A DNA stretch of 8,118 nt from Candidatus Solibacter sp. (GTDB lineage Bacteria; Acidobacteriota; Terriglobia; Bryobacterales; Bryobacteraceae), in contig JADGNS010000165.1 in NCBI GenBank assembly GCA_017883355.1, positions 1-8,118 of the forward strand, read 5' to 3'. A program made the position numbers and the translations under genes. Below the pieces are notes generated by a model. That model did not search any database and had not been told where the DNA came from. It saw nothing but the letters and a program-made list of their open reading frames with translations. The first letter of the stretch is position 1, and each line of letters opens with the position of its first letter. Below, in pieces: positions 1-6,220 of the stretch.

Positions 1-13
1 CGCAACATCCTCC

Positions 14-60
14 ACAAGGGGACCTTAAGATACTTAGGTATAAAACCGGGAAACCCTTGT
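14..60. repeat. Nested inverted repeat in the leader of the first gene
   Basis: An outer perfect 7-bp inverted repeat (ACAAGGG at 14-20, CCCTTGT at 54-60) encloses a compact hairpin at 22-39: ACCT plus AAG pair with CTT plus AGGT around an ATA loop, with one bulged T. It could be the end of an upstream transcript, although no T-run follows, or an operator-like element. The right outer arm overlaps the candidate -35 box at 57-62. The pairing is visible; any function is inference. Confidence 0.3.
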
Positions 61-85
61 CATGGCGGGTGAAGTGTTGTATACG
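57..85 (+). promoter_or_regulatory. Candidate sigma-70 promoter for the enolase-family gene
   Basis: TTGTCA (57-62, five of six to TTGACA) is followed by a 17-nt spacer and TATACG (80-85, four of six to TATAAT). Transcription would start near 92, giving a leader of about 45 nt before the Shine-Dalgarno sequence and ATG at 136. The spacing is ideal, but the -10 box is mediocre and no upstream gene is visible for comparison. Confidence 0.35.
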
Positions 86-135
86 TGGCATTTCACGTTT
101 CCCGCACCCACTCGAGGTTTGGAAGAGGTTCCGCC

Positions 136-1482
136 ATGCTATGTAAAGATACCAACGTTACTGCCCGCCGATCCTTTCTCAGGGGCGCCGCGGGCGCCAT
201 CGGGGCCGGGCTTTTGGGCGATCGGGTGCTGGAAGCGCTGCCCCAGAATGTCAACACCAACTCCAAACCGTCCGACTTGAAGATTACGGATCTGCGCGTG
301 CTCACCATTGGCCGCAGTTGGCCGATCATCCGCATCGACACCAATCAGGGTGTCTACGGCCTCGGTGAGGTGCGCGACGGGGCGAGTAAGAACTATGCCC
401 TCCTGCTGAAGAGCCGGATCATGGGCGAGAACCCCTGCAGTGTGGATAAGGTCTTCCGCAAGATCAAACAGTTCGGCGGGCATTCGCGCCAGGCCGGCGG
501 AGTGTGCGCGGTGGAGATGGCGCTGTGGGACCTTGCCGGCAAGGCCTACAACGTGCCGGTCTACCAGATGCTGGGCGGCAAGTTCCGCGACCGGATCCGC
601 TGCTATGCCGACACCACCGAGTCGCACGATCCCAAAGTGTATGGCCAGCGCATGAAAGAGCGGCGCGAGCAGGGGTTCACCTGGTTGAAGATGGACCTGG
701 GCGTGGACCTGGTGGCGCAGGTGCCGGGCTCTCTCACCATGCCGCTGGGCAACAGCCTCGCCTATGGAGACCCCACGCAGCACATGTTCACGGGCACGGA
801 GATCACCGACAAAGGTATCGAGCTGATGTGCGATTATGTGGCGCAGATCCGCGAAATCGTCGGCATGGACGTTCCCCTCTCCGCCGACCACTTCGGGCAC
901 ATCGGCGTCAACAGTTGCATCCGGCTGGGAAAGGCATTGACCAGGTACAATCTCGCCTGGCTGGAGGACATGATTCCCTGGCAGTACCCCGAACTGCTCA
1001 AGAAAATCTCCGACGCCGTCGACATTCCGCTCCTCACCGGCGAGGACATCTATTTGAAGGAGCCGTTCATCGAGTTGTGCCGCACGCACGCGGTGGATAT
1101 CATCCAACCCGACCTGGCCACCTCCGGCGGCATTCTGGAAACCAAGAAGATCGGCGATGCCGCGCAGGAACTGGGCGTCCCCATGGCGATGCACATGGCG
1201 GGTTCCCCTGTCGCCGCCATGGCCAGCGTGCACTGTGCCGCCGCCACCGAGAATTTCCTGGTGCTGGAAAACCACTCGGTGGATCTCCCCTGGTGGAGCG
1301 ACCTGGTGGAAGGCGTGGAGAAGCCGATTATCAATAAGGGCTTCATCACCGTGCCGGACAAGCCTGGACTGGGCGTCACGCTCAACGAAGCCGTGGTAAA
1401 ACAGCATCTGGGAGTGCCGGGCTATTTCGAGCCGACTCCGCAGTGGAACCAGGACCGGACGAACGACCGGCTGTGGAGTTAA
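136..1482 (+). CDS. Tat-exported enolase-superfamily protein (mandelate racemase / sugar-acid dehydratase-like)
   Basis: This 448-residue protein belongs to the enolase superfamily, whose members abstract the alpha proton of a carboxylate bound to Mg2+. Visible features: a twin-arginine signal (ARRSFLRG, residues 10-17, then an Ala/Gly-rich stretch); an N-terminal capping domain to about 150; then the barrel. Likely metal ligands are D251 (ADHFGH), E277 (WLED) and E303 (GED). D326 (QPDLATSGG) and H353 (MHMAG) look like the Asp-His dyad, and E378 (LENH) is the usual late glutamate. The second-strand motif is K185-x-D187, not KxK. About 65 residues separate it from D251, which suggests an inserted loop. 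The pattern resembles galactonate or mannonate dehydratases more than mandelate racemase; the substrate is unknown. The start at 136 is chosen because GGAAGAGG (121-128) lies 7 nt upstream and the Tat motif falls at the N-terminus; an in-frame ATG at 85 lacks this. It is probably co-transcribed with the RraA-like gene 46 nt downstream. Confidence 0.9.
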   Translation: MLCKDTNVTARRSFLRGAAGAIGAGLLGDRVLEALPQNVNTNSKPSDLKITDLRVLTIGRSWPIIRIDTNQGVYGLGEVRDGASKNYALLLKSRIMGENPCSVDKVFRKIKQFGGHSRQAGGVCAVEMALWDLAGKAYNVPVYQMLGGKFRDRIRCYADTTESHDPKVYGQRMKERREQGFTWLKMDLGVDLVAQVPGSLTMPLGNSLAYGDPTQHMFTGTEITDKGIELMCDYVAQIREIVGMDVPLSADHFGHIGVNSCIRLGKALTRYNLAWLEDMIPWQYPELLKKISDAVDIPLLTGEDIYLKEPFIELCRTHAVDIIQPDLATSGGILETKKIGDAAQELGVPMAMHMAGSPVAAMASVHCAAATENFLVLENHSVDLPWWSDLVEGVEKPIINKGFITVPDKPGLGVTLNEAVVKQHLGVPGYFEPTPQWNQDRTNDRLWS

Positions 1483-1486
1483 GGAA

Positions 1487-1507
1487 TAGGCCGGGAGGCC
1501 GGTCCTA
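1487..1507 (+). repeat. Intercistronic hairpin (REP-like) before the RraA-like gene
   Basis: TAGGCCGG (1487-1494) pairs with CCGG-T-CCTA (1499-1507) through 8 GC-rich base pairs and one bulged T, around a GAGG loop. It starts 5 nt after the stop codon of the enolase-family gene and ends 6 nt before the AAGGAG ribosome-binding site (1514-1519) of the next gene. No T-run follows, so it is more likely an mRNA-stabilising, processing or translation-tuning element, or a genomic repeat unit, than a terminator. The pairing is seen; the role is inferred. Confidence 0.45.
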
Positions 1508-1528
1508 CCTAATAAGGAGTTACGCAGA

Positions 1529-2506
1529 ATGAATCGCAGATACAGTTTGACCACCCTCGCGGCGGCCGCGTTCCTCGTGTCCGTACTCGCTCCCGCGCCC
1601 GCTCAGGCGCAGTTGTGGACGTGGACCAAAGACCAGCTCACCGAGTACACCAAGGCCTGGACCGGCGAACGGATGCCGGACGGGCGGCCGAAGGTTTCCG
1701 ACGCCCTGATTGAGCGGGCGAAGGGTCTCTCCATGGAGGAGATCACGATCAACTGGGGCGCCGCCGGCGCCACGGCCGCACCCGCAGCCGCGGCCGGCGG
1801 GGGTGGGGGCGGGCGCGGCGGCTTTGGCGGGGGCGGGTACAGCCAATACGCGGGCGACTGGCAGGTTCTGCACCCCGGCAAGAAAATGGTGGGCCGGGCC
1901 TTCACGGTGCAGTTCATGCCCGCGCGGGCCGATCTGGACGCCGTGGTCACCGCCAAGGCGAGGGAAAAGGGCGTCCAGACGCTCAACAACCAGTATGCAC
2001 TCGACATGCTGCAACCCGGCGACGTCCTGGTGGTGGACCTGATGGGGAGGAAGGAAGGCGGTACCCTCGTCGGCGACAACCTGTTCTACTACGTCATGAA
2101 GGCCACCAAGGGCACCGGGATGGTAGTGGATGGCTCCATCCGCGACCTGGAGGGAATCGCGGAGATGGATATGCCGGCCTACTTCAAATCGGTGCATCCG
2201 AGCGCGATCGGCGGCGTGACGCTTGCGGGCGTCAACGTACCCATCCGCATCGGCAATGTGACCGTGTTGCCCGGCGACCTGGTGGTAGGAGATCGCGAGG
2301 GCATTACCTTCATCCCGGCGCAGTTGGCGCAGCAGATTCTCGATGCCGCCGATACGACGCACATCCACGACGAATGGACGCGCAAGAAGTTCGACGAGGG
2401 CAAGTACAAGTCGAGCGAGATCTACGGCAGCCCGCGAGACCCGGCCCTGCTCAAGGAATACAAGGAGTACCTGGCAAAACGCCTGGACGAAATCCGCAAG
2501 AAATAG
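1529..2506 (+). CDS. Exported RraA-family protein (HMG/CHA-aldolase-like), Gly-rich insert
   Basis: This 325-residue protein has the RraA/HMG-CHA aldolase fold. Such genes are often labelled 'dimethylmenaquinone methyltransferase', a historical misnomer. Characterised class II members retro-aldol cleave 4-hydroxy-2-oxo acids to pyruvate with a divalent metal, while E. coli RraA regulates RNase E. Residues 1-27 form a Sec signal peptide with an AQA|Q cleavage site. The core has VSDAL (56-60), VGRAFTVQFMP (121-131), PGDVLVVDLMG (163-173), VGDN (181-184) and DGSIRD (201-206). R205 and D206 match the substrate/metal Arg-Asp of the family. D183 is the likely partner, one residue further from the Arg than in E. 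coli RraA as I recall it. Residues about 77-107 are an Ala/Gly-rich low-complexity stretch between VSDAL and the core. The C-terminus is a charged Lys-rich helix. AAGGAG (1514-1519) lies 9 nt before the ATG. Its position after a dehydratase-like gene suggests it cleaves the keto-deoxy product; that is inference. Export argues against an RNase E role. Confidence 0.9.
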   Translation: MNRRYSLTTLAAAAFLVSVLAPAPAQAQLWTWTKDQLTEYTKAWTGERMPDGRPKVSDALIERAKGLSMEEITINWGAAGATAAPAAAAGGGGGGRGGFGGGGYSQYAGDWQVLHPGKKMVGRAFTVQFMPARADLDAVVTAKAREKGVQTLNNQYALDMLQPGDVLVVDLMGRKEGGTLVGDNLFYYVMKATKGTGMVVDGSIRDLEGIAEMDMPAYFKSVHPSAIGGVTLAGVNVPIRIGNVTVLPGDLVVGDREGITFIPAQLAQQILDAADTTHIHDEWTRKKFDEGKYKSSEIYGSPRDPALLKEYKEYLAKRLDEIRKK

Positions 2507-2522
2507 GCAGGTAACGAAAACA

Positions 2523-2549
2523 GGCGTGTGCCAGTTGCCCGGCCACGCC
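2523..2549 (+). terminator. Hairpin after the RraA-like gene, possible terminator
   Basis: GGCGTG-T-GCC (2523-2532) pairs with GGC-CACGCC (2541-2549) to give a 9-bp, GC-rich stem with one bulged T and an 8-nt loop. It begins 16 nt after the TAG stop. No T-tract follows (the next bases are GGATGGGCTAG), so intrinsic termination would be weak. Rho-assisted termination or 3'-end protection is equally possible. Confidence 0.35.
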
Positions 2550-2629
2550 GGATGGGCTAGCCTTGTCTATGCGCAAGTTCGTAGTCCCCGGACTTGCAGC
2601 ATCCTCATCCACTAAAAGGAGTCACGTCC

Positions 2630-3367
2630 ATGCCACTATCCAAACGCGCTGCCGCGGAATTCGTCGGAACTTTTTGGCTTGTCTTTGGCGGTTGCGGCAG
2701 CGCTGTGCTGTCAGCCGCCTTCCCCCAATTGGGTATCGGTTTTCTAGGCGTGGCGTTGGCCTTTGGCCTCACCGTGCTGACCATGGCTTTCGCCATCGGC
2801 CATATTTCGGGCTGTCACCTCAACCCGGCGGTGTCGGTCGGGTTGCTGGTGGCCAAACGTTTCTCCGCCAAGGACCTTCCGGCCTATGTGGTGGCGCAGG
2901 TGCTCGGCGGTATTGCGGGCGCCGGGGTGCTCTATGTGATCGCGACGGGCAAGCCGGGGTTCGAATTGGGCGGATTCGCTTCCAACGGGTTCGCCGAGAA
3001 TTCTCCCGGCGGCTACTCCCTGGAAGCCTGTCTGGTGGCCGAACTGGTGCTCACCTTCATGTTCCTCATGATCATTCTGGGATCCACCGACCGGCGCGCC
3101 CCGCAGGGCTTCGCACCTATCGCTATCGGCTTGGGCCTGACACTGATCCACCTGATCGGCATCCCGGTTACCAATCTCTCGGTGAACCCGGCGCGAAGCA
3201 CCGGCCCGGCGGTGATGGTCGGCGGATGGGCGATCCGCCAACTGTGGCTCTTCTGGCTGGCCCCGATTGCCGGCGCGGCCCTCGCGGGCATCGTCTATCC
3301 CCTCATTGCAGGCGGCGACGAACCCGTCCGCGAGATTCAAAAGAAGGCGGGCAACAAGGCCGCATAG
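2630..3367 (+). CDS. aqpZ: Aquaporin Z, water channel
   Basis: This is a 245-residue, six-helix inner-membrane channel of the MIP family, close to E. coli AqpZ (231 residues) along most of its length. The AEFVGTFWLVFGGCGSAVL N-terminus, the first half-helix motif HLNPAVS (NPA at 65-67) and the second, SVNPARS (NPA at 186-188), are all present. Aromatic/arginine filter positions by alignment from memory are F45, H174, L183 and R189. F, H and R are those of water-selective AqpZ, but the usual Thr at the fourth position is Leu. This argues for a water channel rather than a glycerol facilitator. The start at 2630 is chosen because AAGGAG (2616-2621) lies 8 nt upstream and the protein then aligns with the AqpZ N-terminus; an in-frame ATG at 2594 adds 12 unconserved residues. 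A hairpin upstream and a long inverted repeat downstream suggest it is transcribed alone. Confidence 0.95.
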   Translation: MPLSKRAAAEFVGTFWLVFGGCGSAVLSAAFPQLGIGFLGVALAFGLTVLTMAFAIGHISGCHLNPAVSVGLLVAKRFSAKDLPAYVVAQVLGGIAGAGVLYVIATGKPGFELGGFASNGFAENSPGGYSLEACLVAELVLTFMFLMIILGSTDRRAPQGFAPIAIGLGLTLIHLIGIPVTNLSVNPARSTGPAVMVGGWAIRQLWLFWLAPIAGAALAGIVYPLIAGGDEPVREIQKKAGNKAA

Positions 3368-3374
3368 AAAAGGA

Positions 3375-3481
3375 TTTCTCACGCAAAGGCGCCAGGACGC
3401 CAAGTACTCGCAAAGAAGAAACAACAGATCTGCTCAATCTATCTTTGCGATCCCTTTGCGTCTCTGCGCCTTTGCGTGAAA
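3375..3481. repeat. Long imperfect inverted repeat (dispersed CACGCAAAGGCGC type), possible bidirectional terminator
   Basis: A left arm (3375-3416) and a right arm (3442-3481) are imperfect reverse complements over about 40 nt around a 25-nt AT-richer centre. The shared outer core is CACGCAAAGGCGC, with further matches ACGC and TCGCAAAGA inward. The element fills nearly the whole gap between the convergent aqpZ and yceH genes, so it could form a hairpin that stops transcripts from both sides. From memory, this motif family (TTTGCGTCTTTGCG / CTTTGCGTGA) recurs in intergenic regions of many unrelated bacterial genomes, where it gives spurious peptides such as LCVSAPLRE. Mobility is not shown here: I see no target-site duplication and no transposase. 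Confidence 0.6.
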
Positions 3482-3496
3482 GTCGCTTTCTCTTCT

Positions 3497-4129
3497 CTAC
3501 TCGAAATTTCTTCGGAAGTCCTCGAAGGCGCGCTTGAGGTCCGCCACCTCCTGCTCCAGCGCCGCGATCCTCTCGCGATCCGACGGCCCGCGCCCCTGCG
3601 CCGGAGCGTCCGCCTCCACCTCCGCCTCTTCGGCCTCCTCCACATCGCCGGCCAGCAACTGCGCCCAGCGCTGTTCCTTGTACCCTGCCTGGCGCGGGAG
3701 TTTCTTGACGAAGCCAATCTCCGCCAGTCTCTGTAGCGTGTGCTCCACACTCTCCAGATCGTCGAAGTTGTAAAGCCGCTCGGTGCGGCCGCGCAATTCC
3801 CCCACGGTTTGCGGGCCGCGCAGCATCAGCACGCAGAGCACCGCCTCCTCGCGGCGTCCCAGGTTGCAGCGCTCCGTGAAGCGATGCTCGTGCTTGGGCA
3901 CGCGGCTCCCGCCCGATATCCGCGAGCTCAGCCCCTTGCTCCGCAAGCCGTCCAGGGCGGTCTCCACGGTCTCTTCATCGTAGGTGACCACGGGCTCGCG
4001 GTTGGATTTCTGATTGCACGCGTTGATCAGCGCATTCAGCGACATGGGGTAATACTCCGGAGTGGTCTTCTCCTTTTCCAAGAGGGCGCCGAGCACCCGC
4101 AACTCGGCGGCGTCCAATTGCCAGTCCAT
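3497..4129 (-). CDS. yceH: YceH/DUF480 family winged-helix protein
   Basis: This 210-residue protein is of the DUF480 family (E. coli YceH is about 215 residues), whose molecular role is not firmly established. It shows the family hallmark near the N-terminus: LLEKEKTTPEYYPMSLNAL (16-34) followed by ACNQKSNREPV (37-47). Two winged-helix-like domains follow, at about 1-75 and 85-155, the second with LRGPQTVGELRGR. After residue about 165 comes an acidic Glu/Ala-rich linker, then a predicted coiled coil (IAALEQEVADLKRAFEDF), also typical of the family, consistent with an oligomer. The start at 4129 is chosen because MDWQLDAAE aligns with the E. coli MKYQLTALE. An in-frame ATG at 4153 would add 8 residues; neither start has a clear Shine-Dalgarno sequence. 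It is convergent with aqpZ and divergent from the hopene cyclase gene, and no operon partner is visible. Confidence 0.9.
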   Translation of the reverse strand: MDWQLDAAELRVLGALLEKEKTTPEYYPMSLNALINACNQKSNREPVVTYDEETVETALDGLRSKGLSSRISGGSRVPKHEHRFTERCNLGRREEAVLCVLMLRGPQTVGELRGRTERLYNFDDLESVEHTLQRLAEIGFVKKLPRQAGYKEQRWAQLLAGDVEEAEEAEVEADAPAQGRGPSDRERIAALEQEVADLKRAFEDFRRNFE

Positions 4130-4165
4130 ATTCTCAGTGTACGTTGTTACCATGTGATTTCAGCC

Positions 4166-6094
4166 ATGTCGTACGAATGGACCGAAATCACGAGGCCAAG
4201 CCGCCGCCGTCTGGCCGAACAGCCGTCGCAGTTTACCCAGGAACACGTGGAACACGCCATGCGGCGGGCGGTGGATGCGCTGTCCGCGCAGCAGACGCCG
4301 GAGGGCTTCTGGTGCGGCGAACTGACCGCCGATACTACGCTGGAATCGGACTATATCCTGCTCCAGCTCTGGCTCAATCAGCCCGATGAGAGCGGTTGGA
4401 ATCCGCCCACCCGGGATCGCATCGACCGCGCGGCCCGCTCCATCCTGGAGCGTCAGATGCCGGATGGCGGGTTCAATATTTACTCCGGCGGTCCAAGCGA
4501 CGTGAGCGCCACCGTCAAGGCGTATTGCGCCTTGAAGCTGGCCGGCATTCAGCCGGAGAGCGACACCATGCGCCGCGCCCGGCAGCGCATTCTGGCACTG
4601 GGCGGCTTGCAGGCGGCCAATAGCTACGTCAAGATCAACCTCAGCCTGTTCGGGCTTTTTCCGCGCAAGCACGCGCCTTCGGTGCCGCCGGAAATCGTCA
4701 TGCTGCCCGGCAACGTGCTCTACGAGATGTCCTCGTGGACGCGCTCGATTCTGGTGCCCCTCTCCATCGTGCAGGCGCGCGGCGCCAACCGGCACGCGCC
4801 GGCGGGGTTCAACCTCGATGAATTGCTGCTGCCGGGGGTGAGCCTGAAGCTGCCCAAGCGCTGGGGACTGAGCGTGCTCTTCCATCAACTGGACCGCGTC
4901 TTCAAAGTCTGGGAGAAGCGCGGCAGCGAGCGGATTCGCGCCGCCGCCATCCGCCAGGCGGAACGCTGGATCCTCACGCGCACCCGCCACACCGAAGGCC
5001 TGGGCGCCATCTACCCCGCCATGATGTACTTCATCATGGCGCTGGATGCCCTCGATTATGCGCAGGACCACCCCGATCGCGTGGAAGCCATCCGCCACTT
5101 CGAATCCCTGTTGATCGAGACCGAAGACCGCTTCATCTTCCAGCCGTGCGTTTCCCCCATCTGGGACACCGCCATCTGTGCCTACGCGATGGGGGAAGCC
5201 GGGTTGAAAGACGACCCGCGCCTGACCCGCGCCGCCGATTGGCTGATCAGCAAAGAGGTGCGCCGCAAAGGCGATTGGAGCGTCAAGCGGCCGGATACCG
5301 AGCCTTCCGGATGGGCCTTCGAGTTCGCCAACGAGTTTTACCCCGATATCGACGACACCGCCATGGTGCTGCTGGCGCTCATGCACGCCAAAGGATCGAA
5401 CCCGGAGGTGCAGGCGGCCTGCGAACGGCGCGCCGTCAACTGGCTGCTCGCCATGCAATCGGAGGACGGTGGATGGGCGGCGTTCGATGTGGACAACAAC
5501 TGGGCGGTGCTGAATCAGGTGCCCTTTGCCGACCACAACGCGATGCTCGATCCCACCTGTCCGGATATCACGGGGCGCGTCCTGGAGTGCCTGTGCCGGC
5601 GCGGCATGGCGGGCCACGAAGCGGTGCGCCGCGGTGTGGCGTATCTTCTGGCGGCGCAGGAAAAGGACGGCAGTTGGTACGGCCGCTGGGGCGTGAACTA
5701 CATTTACGGATCGTTCCTGGCGATGCGGGGCCTGGCGGCCAGCGAAGCGCCGGGGGCGGGCGACGCGCTGGATCGCGCGGCCCGGTGGCTGCGGACGATC
5801 CAGAATCCGGACGGCGGATGGGGCGAATCCTGCGCCAGCTACACGCGGGATTGCTTCGTTCCGGCTCCGAGTTCGGCTTCACAAACGGCTTGGGCGCTGC
5901 TCGGCCTGCGCGCCGCCGGCGATAGCGAGTCGGTGCAATTCCAGCAGGGCCTGGAATACCTCTTGGCGCGCCAGACGGCACAGGGTAAATGGCCCGAAGG
6001 GGCCACCACCGGTACGGGCTTTCCCAACGTTTTCTACCTCACCTACGCCATGTACCGCGATTACTTTCCTTTGCTGGCGCTTTCCCAGGTGTAG
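4166..6094 (+). CDS. shc: Squalene-hopene cyclase
   Basis: This 642-residue protein cyclises squalene to hopene (with some hopanol), the committed step of hopanoid synthesis, as a monotopic inner-membrane enzyme. The catalytic DIDDTA motif is at 394-399 (proton donor D396 by family analogy), preceded by FEFANEFYP. QW repeats are seen at 97 (QMPDGGF), 431 (QSEDGGW), 498 (QEKDGSW), 546 (QNPDGGW) and 603 (QTAQGKW). The SPIWDT motif, GRWGVNYIYGS and the C-terminal GTGFPNVFYLTYAMYRDYFP with its conserved aromatics are all intact, and length is normal for the family (about 630-660). The ATG at 4166 gives MSYEW and a normal N-terminus. The frame is open back to 3740, but that stretch is antisense to yceH and does not look like cyclase. 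A GTG at 4154 would also work; no strong Shine-Dalgarno sequence is seen. No hpn or isoprenoid gene is adjacent. Confidence 0.97.
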   Translation: MSYEWTEITRPSRRRLAEQPSQFTQEHVEHAMRRAVDALSAQQTPEGFWCGELTADTTLESDYILLQLWLNQPDESGWNPPTRDRIDRAARSILERQMPDGGFNIYSGGPSDVSATVKAYCALKLAGIQPESDTMRRARQRILALGGLQAANSYVKINLSLFGLFPRKHAPSVPPEIVMLPGNVLYEMSSWTRSILVPLSIVQARGANRHAPAGFNLDELLLPGVSLKLPKRWGLSVLFHQLDRVFKVWEKRGSERIRAAAIRQAERWILTRTRHTEGLGAIYPAMMYFIMALDALDYAQDHPDRVEAIRHFESLLIETEDRFIFQPCVSPIWDTAICAYAMGEAGLKDDPRLTRAADWLISKEVRRKGDWSVKRPDTEPSGWAFEFANEFYPDIDDTAMVLLALMHAKGSNPEVQAACERRAVNWLLAMQSEDGGWAAFDVDNNWAVLNQVPFADHNAMLDPTCPDITGRVLECLCRRGMAGHEAVRRGVAYLLAAQEKDGSWYGRWGVNYIYGSFLAMRGLAASEAPGAGDALDRAARWLRTIQNPDGGWGESCASYTRDCFVPAPSSASQTAWALLGLRAAGDSESVQFQQGLEYLLARQTAQGKWPEGATTGTGFPNVFYLTYAMYRDYFPLLALSQV

Positions 6095-6142
6095 GGGCGG
6101 CGCGAGGGGGGGACAGCCGGGGGCAGTTCACCTTTTGGGGTA

Positions 6143-6171
6143 TTGCGTTCAGGGATTTACCCGGGTATATT
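6143..6171 (+). promoter_or_regulatory. Candidate sigma-70 promoter for the secreted GH-D-like gene
   Basis: TTGCGT (6143-6148) and TATATT (6166-6171, five of six to consensus) are separated by exactly 17 nt. This is an AT-richer patch in otherwise GC-rich DNA. Transcription would begin near 6178, about 43 nt before the TTG start at 6221. This supports independent transcription of the last gene and a start codon close to 6221. The remainder of the 6095-6220 gap shows no clear terminator for shc. Confidence 0.45.
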
Positions 6172-6220
6172 GTAAGGTAGATCACAGTTTGAATCGAGGT
6201 TTGGTCTCCTGAGTTTACGC

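Noticed and set aside
139..1554. Minus-strand frame of 471 codons across the enolase-family gene.
   Set aside because: A shadow of a GC-rich gene: the plus strand carries all enolase motifs and the minus product (His/Gly/Val-rich) has no recognisable domain.
2535..2563. Possible promoter for aqpZ (TTGCCC, 17 nt, TAGCCT).
   Set aside because: The -10 box matches only three of six positions and the -35 lies inside the hairpin at 2523-2549; too weak to list.
2563..3537. 324-codon plus-strand frame overlapping aqpZ, ending in SRKGAR and LCVSAPLRE peptides.
   Set aside because: It is an out-of-frame reading of aqpZ; the end peptides come from translating the inverted repeat at 3375-3481.
4118..4145. 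Possible promoter for the hopene cyclase (TTGCCA, 16 nt, TACGTT).
   Set aside because: The -10 match is poor (three of six), and the site lies within the yceH start region, so chance is likely.
3740..4165. 142-residue N-terminal extension of the hopene cyclase frame.
   Set aside because: It is antisense to yceH, shows no cyclase similarity, and the MSYEW start at 4166 gives a normal-length cyclase.
4160..5617. Minus-strand frame of 485 codons inside the hopene cyclase gene.
   Set aside because: Antisense shadow caused by codon-position GC bias; the plus strand is certain.
6189..6212. Short TTG-initiated reading (7 codons) before the last gene, as a leader peptide or frameshifted true start.
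   Set aside because: It ends at TGA 6210-6212 and has no independent support; a TTG start at 6221 already explains the signal peptide.
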